DNA of 17,640 nt from an uncultured Geobacteraceae bacterium (GCA_903879825.1 CAIRND010000528.1:1-17640), one strand, 5' to 3'. Positions 1 to 9,800 are shown, numbered from the stretch's first letter. Notes: a model not told the origin generated them from the letters alone. A program made the numbers and translations.

Positions 1-745
1 ATGGCACAAAACGACCAAAATATGGCCAAAACCGGCCAATTTCAAATTGCTTAAGCGTCAGATCGATATCAGTGACGGTTTCCAGAAAAGGTGTCCCACG
101 CGTGGGGAGTTGTATTCCACCGGATAGGCTAATGTGGCTGGGGACGCCGTTCGTTGCAGGAATATCGGCAGTCAATTTCAGATGCCCTTTATGCCCCGGT
201 TCAAGATGGTCTGCGTTGAGTGAAATGTTCTGGAGAATGGCGGATAAGGGGCCTTTTTGAGCTGCCAGGTCACTCCAGAGTATCGTTCCATTGTTCATGC
301 GGATCTGTTTGAAATTTACCCGTACGCCATTGTCTTGGCCAGGTTTCAATAGGTCGTCGATATTCAATGTGCCGTCAGCTCTTCGAAATATGGAAATGGT
401 CGTGCCATTCAGCATGAGCTTTTTTAATTCGACCTTTTTTTCCAGCAGGGGTATCAGAGCCAATTGCACGGTTATCTGTCGGGCTAAAATAAAATCCGCA
501 GCTCCGTCACGCTCTTTAACATTGAACAATTTAAATTGAAAAGAAGGTCCGTAATGCCAGGTAAATGATCCTGAGCCAAAGCTGACGGGGCGATTGAGAC
601 TCTGCTGGAGAGCCGCCACAATCTCAGTACGGTAGGCATTGACATCTAGTAAGTAGGGGAGAAAAAGCGCAATAGCGATTACCAGTGATACAATTGTTAC
701 TAACAGGACACCGGATGCCTTGATGAACAATGATGGAATCTTCAT
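1..745 (-). CDS. AsmA family protein, N-terminal part (runs off the left edge)
   Basis: I translated the minus strand from the ATG at 745-743 and found an open frame of 248 codons to the window edge without a stop. The product starts MKIPSLFIKASGVLLV, giving a single N-terminal membrane anchor (about residues 5-30), followed by LPYLLDVNAYRTEI and a NRPVSFGSGSF segment. This hydrophobic anchor plus D-x-N-x-Y-R and R-P-V pattern is the typical start of AsmA-family proteins. The rest is beta-rich with repeated short strands, as expected of the periplasmic beta-groove. Known family members are inner-membrane-anchored envelope proteins implicated in outer-membrane biogenesis and lipid transport between membranes. 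The start overlaps the stop of the upstream CBS/CorC gene in an ATGA, with no clear ribosome site of its own, so translational coupling is likely. The C-terminal part lies outside the window, so the subtype cannot be told. Confidence 0.82.
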   Translation of the reverse strand, partial: MKIPSLFIKASGVLLVTIVSLVIAIALFLPYLLDVNAYRTEIVAALQQSLNRPVSFGSGSFTWHYGPSFQFKLFNVKERDGAADFILARQITVQLALIPLLEKKVELKKLMLNGTTISIFRRADGTLNIDDLLKPGQDNGVRVNFKQIRMNNGTILWSDLAAQKGPLSAILQNISLNADHLEPGHKGHLKLTADIPATNGVPSHISLSGGIQLPTRGTPFLETVTDIDLTLKQFEIGRFWPYFGRFVP

Positions 746-2067
746 GCTGTCTGACCAACTAATAATGTAACCCTGACACGACGGATTCTTTTTCTCTCAA
801 CACTTTCCACCGTGAAGCGGGCGTCTTCAAACAGGATGCTTTCACCCTGAAGCATCAAGCGCCCTGTCTGAGCGAGCAGGAAGCCGGCAATTGTTGTATA
901 GGGGGCATCTTCCGGTAGATTAAGACCGAGTCGCAGATTTACCTCTCGCACAGTCAGCATACCATCAAGCAGAAAGTCATTATCGTCCCTGATGCATTGC
1001 GAAGGGGAAACTTCATCAAACTCATCATCTATTTCTCCTACAATCTCCTCAAGCAGATCCTCCAGCGTGATAATTCCCTCAAAACCACCATATTCGTCCA
1101 CAATGAATGCCATGTGGGTGCGCGCCGCCTGCATCTGTTTCAGAGCAGCGCTCAAATGGGCATTCGATGGAATGAAACGTGGCTGATGAAGCAGGTTGCT
1201 TAAATTGAAGTCCGGGGTAGTCGGCTGTGCCAGAAAAGGTTCAAGATCTCTTCTGACGATAATGCCAATAATATTATCAAGTTGGTCCTGATAGACCGGC
1301 ATGCGTGAATAACCGAGAGAATTAAAAGCAGACAGCGTCTCATCAAGATTGGAGGTGACTGGAAGGGCAGATACTGCATTGCGGGGTATCATGATATCTT
1401 GGACTTCTGAATCGGAAAATTCAAAGATACGGTGAAGTAAACGTCGCTCGTCTGCTTCCAGCGTGCCACTTGTGTGTGAAATATTGATAATTTGACGTAA
1501 TTCGTCAACGGTATATACACTTGCATGGTCAGGTGAACTTTGTAAGCCCAATAATCTCACCGTGCTTCGCCCGGCAAAATCAAGCATGCGTATTGGCCAA
1601 CTGAACAGAGTATGGAAAAGCTGTAATGGCAATGAAATCGCGAGGGCAACACGCTCGGCCCGATCAAGAGCCAGCGTTTTTGGAGCAAGTTCACCCAATA
1701 CAATGTGCAGAAATGTTATGATTGTGAACGCACCGGCGAAAGCAATTGTATGACGGACTGTATCGGAAACCAGTCCGTGAAGAGGAACTTCCAATAACCG
1801 GGAGAGTGCCGGTTCACCAACCCAGCCAAGCGCCAATGACGCCATGGTAATGCCGAGTTGAGTCGCAGATATGTAGGAATTTAGGTTGTCAAGCAAGCCC
1901 AATAGTGTTGCGGCACGTGCATCGCCACTTTCTACAAGTGAAACGATGCGTGAGCGACGAACCGAAACGAGTGAAAATTCAGCAGCTACAAAAAAACCGT
2001 TTGCAGTTACCAGCGTCAGGACCAATAAAAGATATAGTAAAGTCTGATTCATGGCAGCATATTCCAT
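742..2067 (-). CDS. CNNM/DUF21-CBS-CorC (HlyC/CorC-type) membrane protein
   Basis: The 441-residue product has the full family architecture. An N-terminal CNNM (DUF21) membrane domain spans about residues 6-190, with the signature ANGFFVAAEFSLVSVRRSR near residues 22-40 and HIVLGELAPKTLAL near 121-134. A CBS pair follows at about 220-350, including EVQDIMIPRN, SRMPVYQDQLDNIIGI and FIVDEYGGFEGIITLEDLLE. A CorC_HlyC domain closes the protein at about 360-435. Proteins of this family sit in the inner membrane and are linked to Mg2+/Co2+ efflux or resistance; the old hemolysin label is historical. Two starts are possible, ATG at 2067 (MEYAAMNQ) and ATG at 2052 (MNQTLLYL). Neither has a strong Shine-Dalgarno, and the shorter one has a GGA about 10 bases upstream. 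The gene is transcribed away from the TPR gene and overlaps the AsmA gene by 4 bases, indicating a two-gene operon. Confidence 0.92.
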   Translation of the reverse strand: MEYAAMNQTLLYLLLVLTLVTANGFFVAAEFSLVSVRRSRIVSLVESGDARAATLLGLLDNLNSYISATQLGITMASLALGWVGEPALSRLLEVPLHGLVSDTVRHTIAFAGAFTIITFLHIVLGELAPKTLALDRAERVALAISLPLQLFHTLFSWPIRMLDFAGRSTVRLLGLQSSPDHASVYTVDELRQIINISHTSGTLEADERRLLHRIFEFSDSEVQDIMIPRNAVSALPVTSNLDETLSAFNSLGYSRMPVYQDQLDNIIGIIVRRDLEPFLAQPTTPDFNLSNLLHQPRFIPSNAHLSAALKQMQAARTHMAFIVDEYGGFEGIITLEDLLEEIVGEIDDEFDEVSPSQCIRDDNDFLLDGMLTVREVNLRLGLNLPEDAPYTTIAGFLLAQTGRLMLQGESILFEDARFTVESVERKRIRRVRVTLLVGQTA

Positions 2068-2183
2068 CCGTAAGAGAACTATGTCAACAGCAACATTCCA
2101 ATTATTATTATCGTTTGACCAATATTTTGATTCATGCTAGCTTTTGACACTAATATTTTTCTTCGAAATGGAATTATTTCCCA
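2068..2183. promoter_or_regulatory. Divergent promoter region between the CNNM/CorC and TPR genes
   Basis: This 116-base AT-rich gap separates two diverging transcription units, so it must hold both promoters. On the plus strand the best guess is TTGATT (2127-2132), 18 bases, TAATAT (2151-2156), placing a start near 2163. A perfect TTGACA at 2144-2149 has no good -10 at the right distance. On the minus strand TTGACA (2087-2082), 17 bases, GAATAT (2064-2059) exists, but it would start transcription at the coding start and has a poor -10. These are inferences from consensus matching only. Confidence 0.35.
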
Positions 2184-3890
2184 ATGCAAATGCAGCTGAT
2201 TATACTCTTATCTCTCCTGCTTCTCAGCGCATGTGCCGGCATTGACCCGATCTCGGAAAATGCCCCATCCGTTACCCAGCAGATCCATGATACTCATTCG
2301 CACTCATTGTATCTTTTTTCTCGTGCACGGATTGCAACCAATGAGGGTGACTATCCCACCGCTCTTAATTTGCTCCGCGAAGCGATCTCCTTTGAGCCTG
2401 ATTCCGCCAGAATTCATGGAGAGATGGCTGAAATAAAGCTTAAAATCGGCCAGATACCTGAAACCCTTGAATATATCAACAAGGCTATTGCACTTGATCC
2501 AAGCTATCGCCCTCCCTACGTTCTTGGTGGCGTTTTGATGTCATCGGCAGGGAAAGATATAGAGGCAGCGGATTTTTTTCGTAAAGCAATCAAAATAGAT
2601 CCCTCCAAAGAAGATGCTTATCTGCACCTGGCACTGTCTTTAACGCGTCTTTTTGAATATGAAGAAGCGGTTTCTACTCTCAAATCACTGGTTAAATTGA
2701 AGCCTGATTCAATTCTTGGCCATTATTATCTGGGGCGAACATATTCCCAGATGAAACTCTATCGCGACGCTCTGGGATATTTTGCCAAAGTGCTGGAACT
2801 GCGCCCGGAATTTGACCAGGCGGTTATTGATATGGCCGTGACTTATGAGGCCCTGGGTGATTATCCGCATGCGATCGATACCTACCGCATGCTCGTTGAT
2901 CAGGATGAACAACGAGCGGCCGTACTACAGCGCCTGACCCAATTGCTTCTCCAGCAGCGAAGATTTTCTGAAGCGTTGGAATATCTTCGCATGGCTGCTC
3001 AATCAGGTTTGGGAGGACAGGAAACTACCAGAAAAATAGGACTTGTTCATCTTGAACTTGAACAGTATGACGAAGCAATAGCTGTTTTTGGCTCTATGCT
3101 TGAAAAAGATCCTACTGCAGATAATATCCGTCTTTATCGTGGTATCGCATTCGAAGAAAAAGGTGATCTGGAGAAAGCCTCTATCGAATTCAGCAAAATT
3201 TCAAAAAACTCTGCCCAATATTTTGAAGCGGTCAGTCACATCTCGCTCATATTGAAAGAACAGGGAAAAACTGATGCGGCCATTGACGCACTCAAGGGAG
3301 CTATTGAAACAAACAAGGGCAATTTCGAATTATATCTGAACCTATCATCTCTGTACGAGTCTATTGACAGGCCTCAGGCAGGTCTCGAAACTTTGCTTGA
3401 GAACGAACAACTCTTTCAAAAAGAGCCCAGGCTACACTTTCGAATCGGCGTGCTGTTAGACAAACTCGGTAAACGCACTGAATCCATCAACCGTATGAAA
3501 CTGGTATTGCAGCTTGATCCAAAAGATGCACAGGCACTCAATTATCTGGGCTATTCGTATGCAGAAATGGGTATTCACCTTGAGGAAGCCCTGAAATACA
3601 TCAAACAGGCCGTTGCAATCCGCCCCCGCGATGCATTTATACTCGACAGTCTCGGTTGGACCTATTTCAAGCTCAAACGCTATGATGACGCGGTAAATAC
3701 TCTGGAAGAAGCGATCAGTCTTGTTGATGACGATTCCACTATTGTGGAACATCTCGGTGATGTTTATGCCGCGCGGCGGGCCATAAAAAATGCTCTGAAG
3801 CAGTATCAAAGGGCTCTTGAATTGGCACCTGAGCGGAAAGAACTAATTGAAAAGATGCATAAGCTTAAAGGGGAGCAGGTCGATAAATGA
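2184..3890 (+). CDS. TPR-repeat lipoprotein
   Basis: The 568-residue product begins with a lipoprotein signal peptide: hydrophobic residues 5-15 and a lipobox L14-S-A-C17, so the mature protein should be acylated at C17 and face the periplasm. From about residue 43 to the end I can align roughly 15 tandem 34-residue TPR units, with recurring G/A at helix positions and P near the end of each unit (for example ALNYLGYSYAEMG, LDSLGWTYFKLKRYDDA and HLGDVYAARRAIKNALKQY). TPR arrays are protein-interaction scaffolds; the partner is unknown. A PilF-type pilotin is much shorter with about six TPRs, so despite the nearby pilus genes this is not obviously PilF. The ATG at 2184 lacks a strong ribosome site, and a second in-frame ATG at 2190 is an alternative. 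The stop overlaps the start of the downstream binding-protein gene, suggesting coupled expression with a transporter rather than with the pilus genes. Confidence 0.9.
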   Translation: MQMQLIILLSLLLLSACAGIDPISENAPSVTQQIHDTHSHSLYLFSRARIATNEGDYPTALNLLREAISFEPDSARIHGEMAEIKLKIGQIPETLEYINKAIALDPSYRPPYVLGGVLMSSAGKDIEAADFFRKAIKIDPSKEDAYLHLALSLTRLFEYEEAVSTLKSLVKLKPDSILGHYYLGRTYSQMKLYRDALGYFAKVLELRPEFDQAVIDMAVTYEALGDYPHAIDTYRMLVDQDEQRAAVLQRLTQLLLQQRRFSEALEYLRMAAQSGLGGQETTRKIGLVHLELEQYDEAIAVFGSMLEKDPTADNIRLYRGIAFEEKGDLEKASIEFSKISKNSAQYFEAVSHISLILKEQGKTDAAIDALKGAIETNKGNFELYLNLSSLYESIDRPQAGLETLLENEQLFQKEPRLHFRIGVLLDKLGKRTESINRMKLVLQLDPKDAQALNYLGYSYAEMGIHLEEALKYIKQAVAIRPRDAFILDSLGWTYFKLKRYDDAVNTLEEAISLVDDDSTIVEHLGDVYAARRAIKNALKQYQRALELAPERKELIEKMHKLKGEQVDK

Positions 3891-5527
3891 TGCCATCACC
3901 AGGCGTGCGATGCCTGCTGATGACACTGCTCTTCTCAGCAGTTCTCGTTGCATGTAATAAATCGGAGACCGCTCCCGCATCTGTAGCATCCAGTTCATCT
4001 TCCGTCCCTGCCACGGGTGATTCACTTGTTGAAGGTACGATAGGCGAGGCCTCCACTCTTATTCCTCTCCTTGCGTCAGATTCTTCATCACATGCCGTTG
4101 CCGGTCAAATCTATAATGGCTTAGTTAAATACGATAAAAACCTTAATATAGTCGGCGACCTGGCACAAGCATATGAAATTTCCGATGATGGTCTTACAAT
4201 AACATTTCATTTGCGTCATGGAGTGAAATGGCATGACGGAGCGCCTTTTACCTCTCACGATGTACTCTATACGTATCATGTTACAATCGATCCCAAAACA
4301 CCTACCGCGTATGCCGAAGATTTCAAGCAGGTTAAATCCCTTGAAGCTCCTGATTCTCACACAATAGTGGTGACCTATGACTCTCCTTTTGCACCGGCAC
4401 TTGCATCATGGGGAGTTAATATCCTTCCCGCTCATCTGCTTGAAGGAAAAGAAATTACCAAGAGTCCCCTTTCTCGAAAGCCGGTAGGTACCGGGCCGTA
4501 CCGCTTCAAGGAGTGGGTGTCGGGACAAAAGATTGTGCTGGAGGCTAACTCGGACTATTTTGAGGGACGTCCCTATATTGATCGCTTTATCTATCGTATT
4601 ATTCCCGACAGCTCTACCATGTACATGGAGCTTAAAGCCGGAGCAATCGATCTGATGAATCTGACTCCGGTACAGTATTCCCGCCAGACTTCGGCAAAGA
4701 GTTTCACTTCCCGTTTCAATAAATATCGTTACCCATCATCGAGCTATCTCTATATGGGCTACAATCTTCGCCATCCACTCTTTGGAGACAAGCGAATCCG
4801 GCAGGCCATGACCGCAGCTATTAATAAGGATGAGCTTATTCAGGGTGTTCTGTTCGGCATGGGACAAAAAGCTCATGGCCCGATTGTGCCGGGCAGGTGG
4901 GCATATAACCCTACGGTCAAAGATATAGAGTATGATCCTGCGCATGCTGCTGATCTATTGGCTCAGGCCGGATGGAAGGATAAAAACAGTGACGGAATTC
5001 TGGTGAAGGATGGCAAGCCGTTTAAATTTACCATTCTAACCAACCAGGGAAATCAGCAGCGTTTGATGACGGCCCAAATTGTTCAGCAGCGCCTGCGTCA
5101 GGTAGGGATTGACGTCAAAATCCGTATTGTGGAATGGGCGGCCTTCCTGAAAGAATTCGTTAACAAGGGGAATTTTGAAGTCGTTATGCTGGCCTGGAGC
5201 ATCTCACAGGACCCGGATATGTATGACATCTGGCATTCCAGCAAGAACAAACCGGGAGAATTGAATTTTATCGGTTTCAAAAATGCCGAAGTAGATCGCC
5301 TGTTGATTGAAGGACGTAATACCTTTAATATTGAAAAGCGTAAACAGGCATATTTCCGTATCCAGGAAATACTGGCAGAGGAACAGCCTTATACGTTTCT
5401 GTATGTACCTGATGCTCTTCCGGTGGTAAGTGCCAGAATTCGTGGGGTAGAGCCGGCTCCAGCAGGTATCGGTCATAATCAGAACCGCTGGTATGTGCCG
5501 AAGAGTGAGCAGGTCTATGTACCGTGA
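3887..5527 (+). CDS. ABC transporter substrate-binding lipoprotein, family 5 (DppA/OppA/NikA-like)
   Basis: The 546-residue product has a lipoprotein signal with lipobox L-V-A-C23, then a Ser/Ala-rich linker (about 28-45). It carries hallmarks of family-5 solute-binding proteins: SDDGLTITFHLRHGVKWHDG and PFTSHDVLYTY (about 100-135), PVGTGPYRFKEW (about 203-214), FGDKRIRQAMTAAINKDELI (about 300-320) and a C-terminal region ending near the second lobe. Such proteins capture oligopeptides, dipeptides or related ligands in the periplasm and deliver them to a DppBC/OppBC channel; the ligand cannot be read from sequence. The gene overlaps the TPR gene (ATGATG around the TGA stop), with GGAGCAGG upstream as ribosome site. 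ATG at 3887 or 3890 are both possible. Its expected permease partners lie 8.7 kb downstream, at 14233-16072, beyond a block of pilus genes. Confidence 0.93.
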   Translation: MMPSPGVRCLLMTLLFSAVLVACNKSETAPASVASSSSSVPATGDSLVEGTIGEASTLIPLLASDSSSHAVAGQIYNGLVKYDKNLNIVGDLAQAYEISDDGLTITFHLRHGVKWHDGAPFTSHDVLYTYHVTIDPKTPTAYAEDFKQVKSLEAPDSHTIVVTYDSPFAPALASWGVNILPAHLLEGKEITKSPLSRKPVGTGPYRFKEWVSGQKIVLEANSDYFEGRPYIDRFIYRIIPDSSTMYMELKAGAIDLMNLTPVQYSRQTSAKSFTSRFNKYRYPSSSYLYMGYNLRHPLFGDKRIRQAMTAAINKDELIQGVLFGMGQKAHGPIVPGRWAYNPTVKDIEYDPAHAADLLAQAGWKDKNSDGILVKDGKPFKFTILTNQGNQQRLMTAQIVQQRLRQVGIDVKIRIVEWAAFLKEFVNKGNFEVVMLAWSISQDPDMYDIWHSSKNKPGELNFIGFKNAEVDRLLIEGRNTFNIEKRKQAYFRIQEILAEEQPYTFLYVPDALPVVSARIRGVEPAPAGIGHNQNRWYVPKSEQVYVP

Positions 5528-5566
5528 AATCTTTTAAGTTTTTTTTACACTAAGGATTAATTGATA

Positions 5567-6355
5567 ATGATTGAATTCACGCGCTGGAACAAAATGAGAT
5601 GTGGTCCAGTTAAATTTGTATATTCCCTTGTGTCCGGACTTCTGTTTGTCTTTTTAATGACTCAATTCGCGGCCGCCAGTAATTATTATTCCAAACAATA
5701 TGGACTGCCATGCAGTAAATGTCATGATAAAATACCAACGCTCAAAGAGTTCGGTAGTAGTTTTAAAAGTAACGGATATTCCCTTGAAAAAAAAGTTGTT
5801 AACCCAATAAATGCCCCAGTGAAAGCCGGTATCCCTGCCGTGGAAACGCAATTGCCATCCGGCGCAAAAGTCCAAGATGCCACAAGTGAAAAAAACAAAG
5901 ATGCTGCCGCTCTGAACGTGCCTGAAGCATCACTTCCAACAGCTACTGAATATCTATTTAGGGGACAAGCAGAAGACGGAACATATTATTTTTCAGATCA
6001 CCCTCCAAAAGGATATGAAATTACTGATGATAATAAGAAAAATTCAGTAGTTTCTAAAAAAAACTACAAGTCCGCCGCCATTGCACGTAAATCGGCCTTG
6101 TCCATGAAAATATTAAAAAAACACCACAAGGATGCCATCGCTTTAAAAGGAATAGCGAAGAGAGTGGATGGGTACGGGAAGATTCTTGCGCCGACGCAAC
6201 AACCATCTGTGATGGTTGATGTACCACCACGTAATTTCGAAGAATGTATGGGGGCAATACTGATAAAAATGGACGAACCAAAGAATGGTTCGGAAACGAT
6301 GATACAATTCGAAGCGGCTGAACAGATCTGTGCTCCTCACGCTGCAATACGATAA
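5567..6355 (+). CDS. Secreted single-CxxCH protein with a DUF4124-like segment
   Basis: This 262-residue product is not a standard pilus protein. Counted from ATG 5567, it has an N-terminal hydrophobic signal segment (about 15-38, ending QFAAAS) and then YGLPCSKCHDKIP with one heme-binding CxxCH at residues 49-53. The following LKEFGSSFKSNGY resembles the N-terminal motif seen in many small c-type cytochromes of metal-reducing bacteria (CxxCH, then P, L, FG, F, NGY). A low-complexity Lys/Ala linker follows, and at about 129-152 a YLFRG..EDGTYYFSDHPP stretch like the DUF4124 beta-motif. The C-terminal part is Lys-rich with cysteines at 227 and 255. A ribosome site AAGGA (5552-5556) precedes both a TTG at 5561 and the ATG at 5567; a third start at ATG 5594 would give the most normal signal peptide. 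It heads the minor-pilin/PilY1 unit and overlaps no other gene if pilX starts at 6369. Covalent heme attachment is inferred only. Four A7-A8 tracts lie in the gene. Confidence 0.75.
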   Translation: MIEFTRWNKMRCGPVKFVYSLVSGLLFVFLMTQFAAASNYYSKQYGLPCSKCHDKIPTLKEFGSSFKSNGYSLEKKVVNPINAPVKAGIPAVETQLPSGAKVQDATSEKNKDAAALNVPEASLPTATEYLFRGQAEDGTYYFSDHPPKGYEITDDNKKNSVVSKKNYKSAAIARKSALSMKILKKHHKDAIALKGIAKRVDGYGKILAPTQQPSVMVDVPPRNFEECMGAILIKMDEPKNGSETMIQFEAAEQICAPHAAIR

Positions 6356-6368
6356 AAGTTGTGGAGAT

Positions 6369-6836
6369 ATGAATGTGTTGAAGCGATTAAGACTCTATCT
6401 ACTGCGGAACAAAATAATAAACCACAAGAATGAGCAAGGGTTTGTACTCATTGGGGTCATCATGTTCCTTGTAATGTTTATGGTGCTTGGCATGATGTTG
6501 ATGTACAAAATTACTTCAACAGTTAAGATATCAGGGCTGAATAAACTGGGAATGATGAGATTCCAGGGGGCAGAAGGGGGGGCCATTGCTGTCGCATCCT
6601 ATATGTCAAAATATCGTGCAACGGACATCCCTCTGGATGTCCTTTCAACAAATGAATATACCGTAACCACGAAAGTTCTCGCCGATTCTATTTCCTATCC
6701 GGTGGGATATTCGACACTGTGGAGGGGGGTTAACATGCAAATAAATTCCGTGTCGCCTCCAGTACCAAATGATACTACCGAAATTGAGACAGTAGTGTTT
6801 GTACCACTCACGCCTATTGGTTATGGTAATGAGTGA
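6369..6836 (+). CDS. pilX: PilX-like type IV pilus minor pilin
   Basis: The product of about 155 residues has a short basic leader and then NEQG-FVLIGVIMFLVMFMVLGMML, a class III prepilin-like signal: cleavage is expected after Gly, followed by one hydrophobic helix. The glutamate normally at mature position 5 is absent (Gly there), a feature of PilX/GspK-like subunits at the pilus tip rather than of major pilins. A PilX-type QGAEGGAIAVASYMSKY helix follows (A/G-rich, after the hydrophobic N-terminus). The start is uncertain: ATG at 6369 is only 2 bases from GGAG (6363-6366), while GTG at 6375 sits 8 bases from it and may be the true start. A longer GTG start at 6330 would overlap the upstream gene. 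It is followed after 10 bases by pilY1, whose partner at the pilus tip PilX is known to be. G7 and G6 runs occur at 6576-6582 and 6724-6729. Confidence 0.75.
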   Translation: MNVLKRLRLYLLRNKIINHKNEQGFVLIGVIMFLVMFMVLGMMLMYKITSTVKISGLNKLGMMRFQGAEGGAIAVASYMSKYRATDIPLDVLSTNEYTVTTKVLADSISYPVGYSTLWRGVNMQINSVSPPVPNDTTEIETVVFVPLTPIGYGNE

Positions 6837-6846
6837 GGAGAACAGA

Positions 6847-9800
6847 ATGAAAAACTATACAAAAATCGTATATCTCATAGCGGTTGCATTTATTCTTGGA
6901 TTCAATTCAACAGCAGAAGCAGCAGACGTGTATTCTACTGCAGGATGGGCATATAAGGTAAAGATTAATATTAATAACCCGACCAGCACTTCGCCGACGG
7001 TTCCAGCTAATTATCCGGTTAAGATTGCTGTCCCCGCTAAGACGTACATTGATGCGGGCAAGATGAACAGTGATATGCGTGATATTCGCTTTGCAGACAG
7101 TGCTGGTAATCCTCTGCCCTTCTGGATAGGTATCACTGAAAATATGATACGGACATTCAATAATATCCCTGTTTATGTCAAGCTGAACACATTCAATTCA
7201 GGTGATAACGTCATTTACATGTACTTCGACAAGACCAAGGTAAAAGGTAACAAAGCCCCCCAATCAAATTTTACCACCAGTGACACCATTTATTGCGGGG
7301 ATGGAGGGATTACATCCTCCGTTCCTTATTCAAGCGAAGCTTGTGGAGACAACACATTCAGTTTTTTTTCTTTTGATTGCACAAACACGGATTGGACACA
7401 AGACTCTGGTTGTATTGGCGGTGCCAATAAAAAATGGGTGAGTAAAAACAAATATGGTACCAGCAGTAACGCTACAGATATTCATTTCAGGACGCATTTC
7501 TACAATAGTATGGGGAGTATGTATGCTTATTTCCTGACTCAGAATACTGCGGCTCCCGCTTCAGCCAGTATAGACAAATATTGTGGTTATAAGCTGTGGT
7601 ATGAAGGAGGTACTCCTTCAACTGCTAATGATACTCTAAATATGGATAATAATATCCTGCATGTACAAAAGAAAACGGCAAGTTGTGGTACTAATTCAAA
7701 CGGCTGGGGAGATGTCGCCACACTTTCAAATTGGAAACCTTACAATAATTCCATCCAGGACTTTGATATAAAAACGTCTTCCAGTGTCATTAATGTATTG
7801 GTTAACGGCAATCTGATCGGCTCTGCAAACAGGACTGATAGCTGGACAACTGGTGGGTACGTCGGATTTAACCGAGGTACCTGGACTCAGGGTGCAGAAG
7901 GTGGGAGTAACAGTACCGATGGAATAAGCCCCATCTGGGTAATAAATAATTATGTCGGCGCCGATCCGATAGTCACATTTGTCGGCAATACCGACATCAT
8001 GATAAAAAAAATATCACCCATCGCCGATTTATCCTATTTAGGTCAGGATGTGATAGAAAATTCACCTCAGAACCAGATCCTTGAAAGTGCTGTCGATGGT
8101 GATACTTTGGACAAGTATGTCTATAACGGCTACCCTGCAGCAAGCCCGTCAAAACAAATATTCAAATCTGCGATTACTATCAGGAATCGCGGTTCTGTCT
8201 CTGATACTTTTAATATTAAACTTACCAATTCAGGAACAACAAGTCAGTGGAGCACCTCCTTTGATCAGGATGGTGCAGGCTATTATGGTGTTCTGCCTGG
8301 CACAGGAGCGACACCCACCACCGGTACTGTGACTCTGGCTGGCGGAGCCAGTACTGTGATTACGGTAATTGTCATACCGACCGCCAACGATCTTTTTGAG
8401 GGTTCTTACGGCAGTTTTATTATGGATATTGCGGTGACATCGGCAAGTGACTACAGCTTTGACAATGCCCGTTTTCTTTTTAATATCAACGGCAAGACCG
8501 GTTGTTACTGGAATCATAAATTGCCAGTTACCATCAGTTATAATGATACCAACAGTACCGGAAAACTGGTGGATTATCAGGTGCAGGTTAACCTGGCCGC
8601 TATGGATTTGTCAGCGGCGCGCCCGGATGGTGCGGATATCATTTTTACCGACGTAAACGGTACTGCCCTGCCCTTCTGGAGAAAATCTCCCAATAGCAGT
8701 AACGTCACATGGACGAGTTCCTCCAGTACTGCAAGTTATTGGGTGAAGGTGCATAATTTGGCAGCCGGTACTCCCGGATCGACTACGATCTATATGTGGT
8801 GGGGTAATTCAAATTATTCACCGAGTAGAAGCGACAAAAAATCCACCTTTGATCTTTGGGAAGATTGGGAAACGGATAGTACTCCGGGTGCGGTGAATTA
8901 TAGCGGTGTGGGTGCGGTTGCCGGTTGTCCGGATGGGACGTCAGAGTGTGCCGGTCAACCGACCGATCCTCATGGCTGGAAAAACTACCCCCAGCCATCC
9001 AATAACTTTGACTGGTGGAGTATCCAGAGCAAGCTTGACGGAAAGGCTGTGAAGGCTGGTGCCCACGGCTCCAGCGACTTTGGGCCGGTTCTGGCTGGCG
9101 GTGACATACGATGGCAGAATTATGAAGTTTCCTATTCCTTTCTGACCGAGTTTGCCGGTACCACGGCACTGTACAACCCGATTTATTTTCAGGACGGTGG
9201 CAATGGTTGGGGCATGGAGTTTTTTGACAATAAGTTGATTTACAGACCTTTTGGCTTCGGCACCGACTGGACATGGGCACGCCAAATTAATGCTTCTGCA
9301 AAGCTGGGCAATTCGACTTTCCCGGCAAACAATAAAAGGTACTGGGTCAAAATAAGGATTTTCCGCAATCCGAATCCATTGGATAAAAACACCCATGTGA
9401 AATTATTTATTTCACCGATAGATTCGGGAACAACTGCTCCTGCAGATACGGATGCTGATGCAAATTATGTCGAAGTAACCCCTGCTACCGTTGGTATAAT
9501 CCCTGATGCCTCTTTTGATATTAAAAACGGCATGATTGGTTTTGGCGGGTGGGACGGTGGGTTTTCAACAGATAATATCAGAATAAGAAAGTACACAGAG
9601 CCGCAACCAGTCTGCACGAATGGCACTCCCACAGAGACGAACTACGCTTCCATTGCTTCGATGTCAATGCCTGTTATTACACCACCGTTACTTAATGGTC
9701 GTCCTGTTCTGCTAAACGGAATGCTGGATACTTTTAAATGGACTGGCGATCTTCAAGCGGTGTACGCCGATTGCTATATTGCCGGTGATTGCCAACCAGG

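Noticed and set aside
2059..2087. Minus-strand TTGACA, 17 bases, GAATAT promoter for the CNNM gene
   Set aside because: It would start transcription at the coding start itself and the -10 is poor (3 of 6), so it is probably chance.
5539..5546. T8 tract after the binding-protein gene as an intrinsic terminator
   Set aside because: No stable GC-rich hairpin precedes it; only a 3-base GGT/ACC pair is visible, so it does not look like a terminator.
6799..6846. Longer start for pilY1 at 6799
   Set aside because: It overlaps the end of pilX and puts residues before the signal peptide; ATG 6847 has GAGGAG at 6 bases and a clean signal sequence.
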